A DNA stretch of 64,000 nucleotides from Onishia taeanensis (GCF_900100755.1 NZ_FNCI01000002.1:124001-188000); one strand, 5' to 3'. Counted from the stretch's first letter, positions 37,642 through 46,762 are shown. A program made the numbers and translations. Notes: a model not told the origin generated them from the letters alone.

Positions 37642-39438
37642 ATGCAAACCACTACGACCAAACCTCTCGGCTGGCTTAAGCAGGAAAGCCGCCGCGTGCG
37701 CACGCCCGTCACCTGGGCCATTGGCCTGGGGCTCGCCAGCGGCGTGCTGCTTATCGTCCAGGCGATGCTGCTTGCCCATGTCGCCGACGGCGCGATCTTT
37801 AAGCAGGCGCCGCTGGCCACGCTGTGGCCGGCCTTCGCCGCCATGCTGGCGATCCTTGTACTGCGCGGCGGGCTGACCTACGCCGTCGAACACTTCGCAT
37901 TCAGCGCGGCGAGCACCGTCAAGCTCGCGGTGCGCGAGCGCCTGATGCGCCAGTTGCAGGCGCTGGGGCTGGTCTGGCAGCGCGGCGCCCAGACCGGTGA
38001 CGTGGTCAACACCGTCACCGACGGCGTCGAGCATCTCGAAGCCTACTACGCACGCTACTTGCCGCAGACGGCGCTTGCCGCGCTGATCCCGCTGGCGATC
38101 CTGGCGGTGATCCTGCCCATCGACTGGGTCTCGGCGCTGATCCTGATGGTCACCGCGCCGCTGATCCCGGTGTTCATGATCTTCATCGGCAAGGGCGCGG
38201 AGAAGCTCAACCAGCGCCAGTGGCGGCGCATGGGCCAGCTCTCCGGGCACTTCCTCGATGCCCTGCAGGGGCTGACCACCCTCAAGGTCTTCAACCTGGG
38301 CCGACGCGAGGCGCGGCTGATCGAACGGCTCTCCGACGAGTACCGCACCAGCACGCTCAAGGTGCTGCGCCTGGCCTTCGTCTCGTCGCTGGTGCTGGAA
38401 TTTCTGGCCACCGTGAGCATCGCCCTGGTCGCGGTGCTGATCGGTTTCCGGCTGCTGTGGGGCGAGCTGGACTTCGAGTCGGGCTTTCTGGTGCTGCTGC
38501 TGGCGCCGGAGTTCTATCTGCCGCTGCGCAACATGGGCGGGGTCTATCACGCGCGCATGGAAGCCCTCGGAGCCGCTGAGCGCATCGTCGAGCTGCTCGA
38601 CGCGCCGACCCTCGAGTGGACCGGCACGCGGCGCGACGGTCTCGGCGCGGGACAGGTGCCGCGGGTCGAGCTGGCCGGGCTCGGCTACACATATCCCGCC
38701 GACGACGTCGCCAGCGATGATGATGCCACCGCCGACAAGGCACAGGCGCCGCGCAAGCCGGCGCTCGATGACGTCTCGCTGTGTATCGCCCCGGGCGAGA
38801 CGGTGGCGGTGGTCGGCCCCTCGGGGGCCGGCAAGAGCACCCTGGCGCTGATTCTGCTGGGCCTGCTGCGCCCCGACCGTGGCGCGGTCAGCGTCGATGG
38901 CGTGGCCCTGGACGAGATCGACATCACCGCCTGGCGCGAGTCGCTGGCCTGGGTGCCGCAGCAGCCACGGCTATTCTTCGGCACGGTGCGCGACAACCTC
39001 TGCCTTGAGCAGAACGTCGATGACGCCACGCTGTGGCGTGCGCTCGAGCAGGCCCAGGCGCGGGAGTTCGTCGCGAGCCTGCCCCAGGGGCTCGATACCC
39101 CGCTCGGTGAGCGCGGTGTTCGCCTCTCCGGCGGCGAGGCGCAGCGTCTGGCAATCGCCCGGGCACTGGTGCGCAACGCCAGCTTTGTGGTCGCCGACGA
39201 GGTCAGCGCCCATCTCGATGCCGACAACGAGCGCGCCCTGGTCAAGGCCCTGAAGGCGTTGGGCAAGGGGCGCAGCCTGGTCGTCATCGCCCATCGGCTG
39301 GACACCGTGCGCCACGCTGATCGCATCGTGGTGCTCGAGGACGGGCGCGTCCGCGAGCAGGGTAGCCACGACGAACTGCTCGCCGCTGGCGGGCTCTATG
39401 CCCGGCTGGTCTCGGGCGCTACCGGGGAGGCACTGTGA
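37642..39438 (+). CDS. cydD: CydD, ABC exporter half for cytochrome bd assembly
   Basis: With CydC it forms a heterodimeric ABC transporter that exports cysteine or glutathione (a heme role is also proposed) and is needed to assemble cytochrome bd. The 598-aa protein has six membrane helices with EKLNQRQWRRMGQLSGHFLDALQGLTTLK and an ATPase domain. Walker A is GPSGAGKSTL, signature VRLSGGEAQRLAIARAL, and the Walker B region FVVADEVSAHLD. The Walker B catalytic Glu follows an Asp in place (DE). It overlaps cydC by one base (TGATG). Confidence 0.94.
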   Translation: MQTTTTKPLGWLKQESRRVRTPVTWAIGLGLASGVLLIVQAMLLAHVADGAIFKQAPLATLWPAFAAMLAILVLRGGLTYAVEHFAFSAASTVKLAVRERLMRQLQALGLVWQRGAQTGDVVNTVTDGVEHLEAYYARYLPQTALAALIPLAILAVILPIDWVSALILMVTAPLIPVFMIFIGKGAEKLNQRQWRRMGQLSGHFLDALQGLTTLKVFNLGRREARLIERLSDEYRTSTLKVLRLAFVSSLVLEFLATVSIALVAVLIGFRLLWGELDFESGFLVLLLAPEFYLPLRNMGGVYHARMEALGAAERIVELLDAPTLEWTGTRRDGLGAGQVPRVELAGLGYTYPADDVASDDDATADKAQAPRKPALDDVSLCIAPGETVAVVGPSGAGKSTLALILLGLLRPDRGAVSVDGVALDEIDITAWRESLAWVPQQPRLFFGTVRDNLCLEQNVDDATLWRALEQAQAREFVASLPQGLDTPLGERGVRLSGGEAQRLAIARALVRNASFVVADEVSAHLDADNERALVKALKALGKGRSLVVIAHRLDTVRHADRIVVLEDGRVREQGSHDELLAAGGLYARLVSGATGEAL

Positions 39439-41231
39439 TGGGCGATCTGCGCTGGTGGCTGACCCTGGCCCGTCCCTATCTCGGTTACTTCGCGCTGGGC
39501 ATTCTGCTCAGCGTGGTGACCGTTTCCGCCAATATGGCACTGCTCGCCGTATCGGGCTGGTTTCTGGCCAGCATGGCAGCGGCGGGGCTGGTCGCGGCGG
39601 ACTTCAACTACTTCACCCCGGCGGCGTTGATTCGCGGCCTGGCGATCACCCGCACCGTCGGGCGCTACTTCGAGCGACTGGTCAGCCACGACGCCACGCT
39701 GCGACTGCTCACCGGCCTGCGGGTGTGGTTCTACCGCCAGGTGGAGCCGCTCTCGCCGCTGCAGTTGCAGGGCCTGCGCAGCGGCGACCTGCTGGCGCGC
39801 ATCCGTGCCGACATCGACACCCTGGATAGCGTCTATCTGCGGCTGCTGACGCCTGCGGTGGTGGCGCTGGTCTGCGTGACTGGGGCGGTGGCCGTGCTCG
39901 CCGTCTACAGCCCGGCGGTGGCGCTGGTCGATCTGGCGCTGCTGCTGGCGGCGGGGGCCTTATTGCCGGCGCTGGTCGAACGGCTGGGGCGGCGCCCAGG
40001 GACCGAGGCGGTCGAGATCGGCGCGGCGCTCAAGGCCGAGGTGGTCGATGCCGTCGAGGGTCTGGGCGAGCTGACGGTGTTCGGTGCCTTCGACGAACGC
40101 CGGCGCCGGGTGGATGAGCTGGGGCGGCGCTGGATCGCCTGTCAGGCGCGGCTGTCGCGGCTCTCGGGGCTGTCTCAGGCCGGGGTGCTGGTCTTCACTC
40201 ATCTGGCGGTGCTGGCCACCGCCTGGTTGATGGTGCCGCTGCTGCAGTCACCGGGGGTGGCGGCGGTGGACTTCGCGCCGGTGGTGCTGCTGGCGATGGG
40301 CTGCTTCGAGGCCGTGGCCCAGTTGCCCGGGGCCTGGCAGGCGCTGGGCCAGATGCGCGCGGCAACGCGCCGGCTGCGTGCCTTCGAGGCGCTGCGTCCG
40401 GGGGTGACCGAGCCCGAAGCGCCGGTTGAGGCGCCGGCCAATGACGCGCTGCGCTTCGTGGGTGTCGGCGTGCGCCATGCGCCTGAGGGAGCGGCGGCGC
40501 TCGATGGCCTCGATCTGGCCATCGCGCCCGGCGAGCGGGTCGCCCTGGTCGGGCCCAGCGGCGCCGGCAAGAGTACCGTCGCCCAGCTGCTGCTGCGGCT
40601 GGTCGAAGCCGAGCGCGGCACGCTTCACTGGGATGGCCGGCCGATCGGCGATTATCGCAGCGAGGACCTGCGCGCCCGCATCGCCTATGTGCCGCAGAAG
40701 GTCTATCTGTTCCACGCCTCGGTGCGCGACAACCTGCTGATCGGCGCCCCCGAGGCCGGCGAGGACGCGATGATCGAGGCCGCGCGGCTGGCCTGCCTGC
40801 ATGACGAGATCCTGGCACTGCCCGAGGGCTACGACACCCTGGTGGGCGAGGAGGGGCTCAAGCTGTCCGGTGGCCAGATTCGCCGGCTGGGCATCGCCCG
40901 GGCGCTGCTGCGCGACGCGCCACTGTTGATCCTCGACGAGCCCTGCGAGGGGCTGGACAACGCCACCGCGGCTCGGCTGTGGCGCAACCTCGACGGCTAT
41001 CTCGCCGGGCGCACCCTGCTGCTGATCAGTCACCACATGGCCTGGGTACGCGAGGTCGACCGGGTGCTGATGCTCGAGCGCGGCCGCCTGTTGGCCGAGG
41101 GCGATCATGCCACTCTTGCACGCGACTGCACCGACTACCGGCGCCTGGCCGGCGGTGGGCTTTCAGGCACCAGCAGTGACGATGAAAGCGCCTGCGACAC
41201 CCCGCCGCGGCCTGCCGAACTCTCCTCTTGA
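39438..41231 (+). CDS. cydC: CydC, ABC exporter half for cytochrome bd assembly
   Basis: Second half of CydDC. I start at ATG 39438 behind GGGGAGG; a GTG one codon upstream is in frame. The 597-aa protein begins LRWWLTLARPYLGYFALGILLSVVTVSANMALLAVSGWFL as typical CydC. It has Walker A GPSGAGKSTV, signature LKLSGGQIRRLGIARALL and Walker B LLILDEPCEGLD. It ends 7 nt before the FNR box that precedes cydA, so cydDC and cydABX seem to be two FNR-controlled units in series. Confidence 0.94.
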   Translation: MGDLRWWLTLARPYLGYFALGILLSVVTVSANMALLAVSGWFLASMAAAGLVAADFNYFTPAALIRGLAITRTVGRYFERLVSHDATLRLLTGLRVWFYRQVEPLSPLQLQGLRSGDLLARIRADIDTLDSVYLRLLTPAVVALVCVTGAVAVLAVYSPAVALVDLALLLAAGALLPALVERLGRRPGTEAVEIGAALKAEVVDAVEGLGELTVFGAFDERRRRVDELGRRWIACQARLSRLSGLSQAGVLVFTHLAVLATAWLMVPLLQSPGVAAVDFAPVVLLAMGCFEAVAQLPGAWQALGQMRAATRRLRAFEALRPGVTEPEAPVEAPANDALRFVGVGVRHAPEGAAALDGLDLAIAPGERVALVGPSGAGKSTVAQLLLRLVEAERGTLHWDGRPIGDYRSEDLRARIAYVPQKVYLFHASVRDNLLIGAPEAGEDAMIEAARLACLHDEILALPEGYDTLVGEEGLKLSGGQIRRLGIARALLRDAPLLILDEPCEGLDNATAARLWRNLDGYLAGRTLLLISHHMAWVREVDRVLMLERGRLLAEGDHATLARDCTDYRRLAGGGLSGTSSDDESACDTPPRPAELSS

Positions 41232-41238
41232 GCCGCCC

Positions 41239-41252
41239 TTGATGCAGGTCAA
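41239..41252 (+). promoter_or_regulatory. FNR/ANR box upstream of cydABX
   Basis: TTGATGCAGGTCAA, identical in all 14 positions to the box before cydDC. TACCCT at 41275-41280 lies 29.5 bp beyond the centre, a plausible -10 for a class II FNR promoter starting near 41287. Confidence 0.82.
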
Positions 41253-41363
41253 AAAGCCAGACCGGGCATTGGTTTACCCTGATTGTGTATCTTTCCCCGG
41301 TCTCGCTTGCGTCTCGCATCCGGCGCCGGTTTCTCAGCAGGGATCACAGAGAGCACTTCCGCC

Positions 41364-42944
41364 ATGCAAGAACTAGACACCGTCATCGAGTTGTCGCGGA
41401 CTCAGTTCGCGGCGACGGCGTTGTACCATTATCTCTTCGTGCCACTCACGCTGGGCCTGTCGGTCCTGCTGGCGACGATGGAGACCATCTACGTCATCAC
41501 CGGGCGCGATATCTATCGCCAGATGACGCATTTCTGGTCGAAGCTATTCGCCATTAACTTCGCCCTGGGCGTGGCCACCGGGCTGACCATGGAGTTCGAG
41601 TTCGGCACCAACTGGTCGACCTACTCGCACTTCGTCGGCGACATCTTCGGTGCACCGCTGGCCATCGAGGGCCTGATGGCGTTCTTCCTCGAGTCGACTT
41701 TCGTCGGCCTGATGCTGTTCGGCTGGGGCAAGCTATCCCGCGGCAAGCACCTGCTGGTGACCTACATGGTGGCGCTGGGGTCCAACCTCTCGGCACTGTG
41801 GATTCTGGTCGCCAACGGCTACATGCAGAACCCCGTCGGCTCGGTGTTCAACCCCGACACCATGCGCATGGAGCTGACCAGCCTGCCTGACCTGATCTTC
41901 AGCCCGGAGGCACAGGCCAAGTTCGTGCATACCAGCATCGCCGGTTACGTGACAGCGGCGATCTTCGTGGTGGGCATCAGTTCCTTCTACCTGCTGCGTC
42001 GCCGTCATATCGAGCTGGCCAAGCGCTCCTTCCGGGTCGCCGCGCTGTTCGGCGTGTTCGCCACGGTCGGCGTGATCTCGCTGGGTGACGCCCTGGGCTT
42101 CATCAACGGCAGCGCCCAGCCCACCAAACTGGCTGCCATGGAAGGGCTGTGGGAGACCGCCGAGGCGCCTGCTGGCTTCAATCTGATCGCCTGGCCCAAC
42201 CAGGAGGAGAAGCGCAACGACTTCGAGCTGCAGGTGCCCTATCTGCTCACCCCGCTGGTCACCCATACCTTCGACGAGTCGATTCCCGGTGTAAGCGACC
42301 TGGAAGTCGATGCCGAGGCGAAGATCCGCGATGGTATTCCGGCGCTGACCGCGCTGCAGACCCTGCGTGAGAACCCCGACGATGCCGAGGCGCGCGCCAC
42401 CTTCGAAGCCCATCAGGACAACCTGGGCTACGCGCTGCTGGTCCAGCGCTACGTCGAGGATGTCTCCCAGGCCACCGATGCCCAGATCGCCAAGGCGGCG
42501 GCCGATACCATTCCGCCCGTGGCGCCGGTGTTCTGGTCATTCCGTGTCATGGTGGTGACGGCCTTCCTGATGATGGCCTTCCTGATCCTCGCGGTCATCT
42601 ACTCGCTGCGCAACACCCTGCATCGCCATAACTGGTTCCTGCGCCTGGCGCCGTGGATGATTCCGGTGCCCTTCATCGCCAACGAGGCCGGCTGGATCGT
42701 TGCCGAGCTGGGCCGCCAGCCGTGGACGGTCTACGGTCAACTGCCGACCTGGTTGTCCGCTTCCACCCACAGCGTCGGTTACATGATCTTCTCGCTGGTC
42801 GGCTTCGTACTGCTCTACACCCTGTTCATCGTCATCGAGATGTACCTGATGGTGAAATTCATTCGCCTGGGGCCGAGCGAAGACACGCACGTGCCGCAAA
42901 CCGAACCGACCCAACGTCATTCATCCCAGTGGAGCGAGGCCTAA
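41364..42944 (+). CDS. cydA: Cytochrome bd ubiquinol oxidase subunit I
   Basis: Catalytic subunit of the high-affinity quinol oxidase, holding hemes b558, b595 and d. I start at ATG 41364, the point where family likeness begins (MQELDTVIELSRTQFAATALYHYLF), giving 526 aa, close to the 522 aa of E. coli CydA. His22 in ALYHYLF is the expected heme b595/d region ligand. LTMEFEFGTNWSTYSHFVGDIFGAPLAIEGLMAFFLES and GRQPWTVYGQLPT are diagnostic. The full-length periplasmic Q-loop suggests the long-loop E. coli-like class rather than the cyanide-insensitive CioA type. Confidence 0.96.
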   Translation: MQELDTVIELSRTQFAATALYHYLFVPLTLGLSVLLATMETIYVITGRDIYRQMTHFWSKLFAINFALGVATGLTMEFEFGTNWSTYSHFVGDIFGAPLAIEGLMAFFLESTFVGLMLFGWGKLSRGKHLLVTYMVALGSNLSALWILVANGYMQNPVGSVFNPDTMRMELTSLPDLIFSPEAQAKFVHTSIAGYVTAAIFVVGISSFYLLRRRHIELAKRSFRVAALFGVFATVGVISLGDALGFINGSAQPTKLAAMEGLWETAEAPAGFNLIAWPNQEEKRNDFELQVPYLLTPLVTHTFDESIPGVSDLEVDAEAKIRDGIPALTALQTLRENPDDAEARATFEAHQDNLGYALLVQRYVEDVSQATDAQIAKAAADTIPPVAPVFWSFRVMVVTAFLMMAFLILAVIYSLRNTLHRHNWFLRLAPWMIPVPFIANEAGWIVAELGRQPWTVYGQLPTWLSASTHSVGYMIFSLVGFVLLYTLFIVIEMYLMVKFIRLGPSEDTHVPQTEPTQRHSSQWSEA

Positions 42945-42947
42945 GCC

Positions 42948-44081
42948 ATGGATCCGTACATACTACTCAAAGTGACCTGGTGGGTGCTGCTGGGCGTGCT
43001 GTTGATCGGCCTGGCGGTGATGGTCGGCATGGACATGGGCGTTGGCGCGGCGCTGCGCTACTTGGGCCGCACCGACGGCGAGCGCCGCGCGGTGATCAAC
43101 ATGATAGCCCCGCACTGGGATGGCAATCAGGTGTGGTTCATCCTCGGCGGCGGCGCGGTGTTCGCCGCCTGGCCGACCATCTACGCCACCGCCTTCTCGG
43201 GGCTCTACGTGGTCATGCTGGTGCTGCTGTGGTCGATGATCGTGCGGCCGCTGGGCTTCGAATACCGCAGCAAGCTGCCCAGTGATCGCTGGCGCGGTGC
43301 CTGGGACTGGATGCTGTTCGTCTCCGGCGCGGTACCGATGATCGTCTTCGGTGCGGCGATGGGCAACATGCTCCAAGGCGTGCCCTTCCACTTCACCTGG
43401 AACATGATTTCCTACTACACCGGCAGCTTCATCAGTCTGTTCAACCCCTTCGCCGTGCTGTGTGGGGTGATGTCGCTGGCGCTGGCGCTCTACCAGGGTG
43501 GGACGATGGTGATGAACCGCGGCACCGGCGTCATTCGTGAGCGCGCTTGCCGGCTAGTTACCGTTGCCGGCCTGACAGCCCTTGCGGTGTTCACCATCTG
43601 TGGCATCTGGGTGTCGATGATGCATGGCTACGAGATCACTGCGGGTGGCGATCCCGCCGGCCCGGCATTGCCGCTCAACAAGACGGTGGAAACCGCGTCC
43701 GGTGCCTGGCTCTCTAACTACATGGCGCATCCGGCACTGTGGCTGGTTCCGGCAGCGGTCTACCTGGCCGTGCTGGGTGGCATCGCCTCGGCGCGTGCTG
43801 GCTTGTCGCACCTGGCCTGGTGGCTCGGTGCGCTGGCCTGGGCCGCCACCTTGGTCACGCTGGGCGCGGCGATGTTCCCGTTCCTGATGCCGTCCTCCAG
43901 CGAGCCTAGCCACAGCCTGACCGTGTGGGACGCCTCCTCGAGCCTGGGTACGCTGGGCTGGATGCTGGCATTCACCGTGGTCTTCATTCCGATCATCGCC
44001 ATCTATACCAGCTGGGCCTTCTGGGTCATGCGCGGCAAGGTGACGCCGGAATCGATCGCCCACGACGAACACGCCTACTGA
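42948..44081 (+). CDS. cydB: Cytochrome bd ubiquinol oxidase subunit II
   Basis: Structural partner of CydA, 377 aa with eight or nine helices. It opens with the family pattern KVTWWVLLGVLLIGLAVMVGMDMGVGAALRYLGRTD and contains APHWDGNQVWFILGGGAVFAAWP and PFLMPSSSEPSHSLTVWDASSS, all typical. It starts 3 nt after cydA and is followed 14 nt later by the small subunit gene. Confidence 0.96.
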   Translation: MDPYILLKVTWWVLLGVLLIGLAVMVGMDMGVGAALRYLGRTDGERRAVINMIAPHWDGNQVWFILGGGAVFAAWPTIYATAFSGLYVVMLVLLWSMIVRPLGFEYRSKLPSDRWRGAWDWMLFVSGAVPMIVFGAAMGNMLQGVPFHFTWNMISYYTGSFISLFNPFAVLCGVMSLALALYQGGTMVMNRGTGVIRERACRLVTVAGLTALAVFTICGIWVSMMHGYEITAGGDPAGPALPLNKTVETASGAWLSNYMAHPALWLVPAAVYLAVLGGIASARAGLSHLAWWLGALAWAATLVTLGAAMFPFLMPSSSEPSHSLTVWDASSSLGTLGWMLAFTVVFIPIIAIYTSWAFWVMRGKVTPESIAHDEHAY

Positions 44082-44095
44082 TTGCGGAGCGCACC

Positions 44096-44290
44096 ATGAA
44101 ACATGTCTTGATCTTTCTCTTCTGGTTGTTCGTCGCCGTGGTAGCGATCAGCCTGACCATTGTGCTTGGAGAGCGTGGCGCCTGGTACTTCGCCTGGGTG
44201 CTGGGCACGGTGATGATCGTGCTGATCGCGGCGGCGGGTACGGCGGTCATCGATGCCCGCTACGATGAGCATCACGACGACCAGTACTGA
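44096..44290 (+). CDS. cydX: CydX-like small subunit with an extra N-terminal helix
   Basis: A 64-aa membrane protein. Residues 30-51 (WYFAWVLGTVMIVLIAAAGT) match the start of CydX, the single-helix bd-oxidase subunit that stabilises the hemes, whose E. coli form begins MWYFAWILGTLLA. Here 29 residues containing another hydrophobic helix (about 3-24) precede it, so the protein probably has two helices. ATG 44096 has GCGGAGCG in front. No in-frame ATG, GTG or TTG lies just before Trp30, so the extension looks real. A YbgE-related origin for it is possible but unproven. Confidence 0.75.
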   Translation: MKHVLIFLFWLFVAVVAISLTIVLGERGAWYFAWVLGTVMIVLIAAAGTAVIDARYDEHHDDQY

Positions 44291-44314
44291 ACACTAGGTC
44301 GTTCAACCCGCACA

Positions 44315-44344
44315 CCGACGCCCCGGCCATGGCCGGGGCGTCGG
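44315..44344. terminator. Terminator after cydABX
   Basis: CCGACGCCCCGGCC is followed, after two bases, by its exact reverse complement, then CGTTTCG. It lies 25 nt after the cydX-like gene and before the convergent mnmC. Confidence 0.8.
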
Positions 44345-44367
44345 CGTTTCGGGCCCAGCCCAGCCGA

Positions 44368-46425
44368 TCAATCCTTGGTCTGTCCCTTGATCAGCTCGCT
44401 GATCAGCCGACGGCCGGGGTGCAGGTGGTCGGCCAGGGGGCGCTCTAGCGGCAGCGGCTCGTCGCAGAGGCGTGAGGCGATCACCTCGGCACAAAGGGGC
44501 GCGCTGGCAAGCCCGCGGGAGCCGTGGGCAGCGCTGATCCACAGCCCCGGATGATGTGACCCGGGGGTGTCGGGGATGCGCCGGGCGTCCTTGGCTAGCG
44601 TCGAGTAGGCCTCGCGCCATTGGGCAGCGTCCGGCACCGGGCCTGCATACGGGGTCTTGTCGGGGCTCGCCGCACGGATCGCCACTCGGCCATCGAAGTG
44701 TTCCGGCGTCAGGTCGACGCCGGCTTCTCTGAGTGCCGCCGTGAAGTGCGGCAGGCTCGCCTCCAGTTCGGCAAGATTCGCCGCATGATCGGCCTCGCGC
44801 AGCGCGGTGTCGGTGTCATGGGGCGCGAAGGTGGCGCCGAAGCTCAGGATGTCGTCTATTGCCGGGGGCACGTAGCCGCCGGCGCAGATCACCCGCGAGA
44901 GCCTAGGCAGTTCAGCCCCCTTGGGCAGCCTAACGGCGCTGACCTGACCGCGAATCGGTTGCAGCGGCAGCGCGGCGGTCTGTGCGAAACGGTTGGCCAG
45001 CGCCGCGGTGGCGATGACGACCTGATCGGCGACGAGGGTCTCGCCGTCCTTGAAGCTTATCGTCCAGCCTTCATCGGGTGCCGTGGGGCGAGCGCCTGGC
45101 GTGAGTTCGGTGACCTCGCCCCGATGCAGGGTGATGCCCGGTGTGGCGGCAAGGCGGGCGCATAGCAGATCTGGCCGCACCCAGCCGGCGCCGGCATAGT
45201 CGAGCCCCGGCGAGTCGATGGCCACTCCCGCGCGTGCGGATGCCGCCTCGGCGTCCACGCCTGCGACGACGTCATTGGGCAGCGCATGGTTGGCGAGAAA
45301 GAGCGCCTGGCGCTTGGCTTCGCGCTCGCTGGTGGCCAGTTGCAGCACGCCGCAGTCGTTCCACAGGGTGCGCTCGGGGTCGAGCATGGCAAGCCAGCGG
45401 CGGCTGTACAAAAGCCCGGCGAGATACATCCGGCTCTGGGCGTTGGTCTCGGCGGCCAGCTTGACGTAGAGCGCGCCCTGGCGATTGCCGGAGCCGCCGG
45501 CTCCTGGGGCTTCGCGCTCGATCAGCGTCACGTCCACGCCGCGTCGTGCCAGGGCCTGGGCCACCGTGGTGCCGGCGAGCCCGGCGCCGATTACCGCGAC
45601 ATGTCGAGCGGGCTTCGCTGAGGGCGGCGTGAACCAGGGCGTGTTTGGGCGCGGGTCATGGTGGGGTGGCGCGTCGATTTCGCCGGCGAGCATCTCGCGC
45701 TTGCGCCCGTGCCCGGGCATCTTGCGCCAGGCAAAGCCCGCCGCCTTGAGGCCGCGCTTGACCACGCCGGCGCAGGTGAAGGTGGCAAAGGTCGCGCCTG
45801 GCCGGCTGGCGCGGGCCATGGCGGTGAAGAGCGCGGGCTGCCACATGTCCGGGTTCTTGGACGGCGCGAAGCCATCCAGGAACCAGGCATCGACTTGGCC
45901 ATCAAGCTGACTTAGCCGCTCGGCGCTGTCGCCGAAGTGCAGGTCCAGGGTCACCCGCGCGCCAAGGTGCAGCCGGTGCACCCCGGCCAGCGGCGCCGGC
46001 CATTGGGCACTGAGGCAGGCGGCCTTGTCGTGAAATTCCGGCCAGGCGGTCAGCGCCCGCTCGAGATCGCTCCGGCTCATCGGGAAACGCTCGGTGGAAA
46101 CCAGGTGCAGCCGCGCCGAGGCCGGTGCGTGGCGCTCGAAGGCGGCCCAGGCACACAGCATGTTGAGGCCGGTGCCGAAGCCGGTCTCGCCGATCACGAA
46201 GGGCCTTGGGCCCTGCCAGGCCGCAAAGCGCTCGGGCAGGCGGTTGGCGTTGATGAAGACGTGCTCGGTCTCGGCGCGGCCGTCGTGGCGCGAGAAATAG
46301 ACATCATCGAAAGCGCTTGAGTGGGGCGCTTCGCTGTCGGCGTCGTCGCGGGGCCAGTCGAGGCGTGCGACGTCTAGGGCGGCCAGGGGAGGTAGGGGCG
46401 CGTGGCGGTCGTCGGCGGCACTCAA
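44368..46425 (-). CDS. mnmC: Bifunctional tRNA mnm5U34 protein MnmC
   Basis: Completes the wobble modification 5-methylaminomethyl-2-thiouridine: the FAD domain removes the carboxymethyl group from cmnm5s2U and the methyltransferase methylates the product. The 685-aa protein has an N-terminal Rossmann methyltransferase (FDDVYFS, VIGETGFGTGLNML, FLDGFAPSKNPDMW) and a C-terminal FAD oxidoreductase (VAVIGAGLAGTTVAQALARRG, GGSGNRQGALY, AAHGSRGLASAPL). The likely start is TTG 46425, with GGAG eight bases upstream; no better ATG is seen. Confidence 0.93.
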   Translation of the reverse strand: MSAADDRHAPLPPLAALDVARLDWPRDDADSEAPHSSAFDDVYFSRHDGRAETEHVFINANRLPERFAAWQGPRPFVIGETGFGTGLNMLCAWAAFERHAPASARLHLVSTERFPMSRSDLERALTAWPEFHDKAACLSAQWPAPLAGVHRLHLGARVTLDLHFGDSAERLSQLDGQVDAWFLDGFAPSKNPDMWQPALFTAMARASRPGATFATFTCAGVVKRGLKAAGFAWRKMPGHGRKREMLAGEIDAPPHHDPRPNTPWFTPPSAKPARHVAVIGAGLAGTTVAQALARRGVDVTLIEREAPGAGGSGNRQGALYVKLAAETNAQSRMYLAGLLYSRRWLAMLDPERTLWNDCGVLQLATSEREAKRQALFLANHALPNDVVAGVDAEAASARAGVAIDSPGLDYAGAGWVRPDLLCARLAATPGITLHRGEVTELTPGARPTAPDEGWTISFKDGETLVADQVVIATAALANRFAQTAALPLQPIRGQVSAVRLPKGAELPRLSRVICAGGYVPPAIDDILSFGATFAPHDTDTALREADHAANLAELEASLPHFTAALREAGVDLTPEHFDGRVAIRAASPDKTPYAGPVPDAAQWREAYSTLAKDARRIPDTPGSHHPGLWISAAHGSRGLASAPLCAEVIASRLCDEPLPLERPLADHLHPGRRLISELIKGQTKD

Positions 46426-46762
46426 AGCGTGGGCTCCGGAAATCGGCAGGATGAATCGGGGTCAGGCCAGTCGGCGCTGGGGTTATCCATAGCGGGGCTT
46501 ATTCATAACGAGGCTTATCGCCAGGCAGGGCTTTTCTAGAAAGTGCTGTTCTAGAAAGTGCTCTGCGTGAAAGCGTTGGCCCGAGCCACCATCATGCGAA
46601 CAGGTTTGGTTAAAAAATAACCAGTTTCGCCGACATGGCGTCTCGGCTGGCTTATGGCAAGGCGTCCGCGGGCTTTCAACAAACTTTTCCACAGCCACTG
46701 TGCAAAACTGGCTGTGGAAAAAACAGGTGGCGAAGGAGGGCGGTGGCGGTCTCCGATGCCGT
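46426..46762. other. Gene-free region with a DnaA-box cluster
   Basis: This 337-base gap lies between the 5' end of mnmC and the 3' end of yciI. It contains a 14-bp direct repeat TTCTAGAAAGTGCT at 46534-46547 and 46549-46562, an AT-rich dyad GGTTA-A5-TAACC at about 46608-46622, two near-DnaA boxes (46483, 46499) and the exact cluster at 46685-46721. No coding region is supported. Confidence 0.7.
46685..46721. promoter_or_regulatory. Three DnaA boxes at 14-bp spacing
   Basis: TTTTCCACA (46685-46693, plus), then TGTGCAAAA (46699-46707, minus) and TGTGGAAAA (46713-46721, minus) all match the relaxed DnaA consensus TTWTNCACA. Their starts are exactly 14 bp apart. The outer two also form a 13-bp inverted repeat, so a hairpin (mnmC-side leader or yciI terminator) is a competing explanation. 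Confidence 0.55.

Noticed and set aside
46483-46698. A 71-codon minus-strand frame upstream of mnmC
   Set aside because: No ribosome binding site or recognisable features, and it covers the repeats and near-DnaA boxes.
46426-46762. Chromosomal replication origin
   Set aside because: DnaA boxes are present, but none of the usual origin neighbours (dnaA, dnaN, rpmH, mnmG, parAB) is in the window and skew cannot be judged from 64 kb; kept only as a DnaA-binding candidate.
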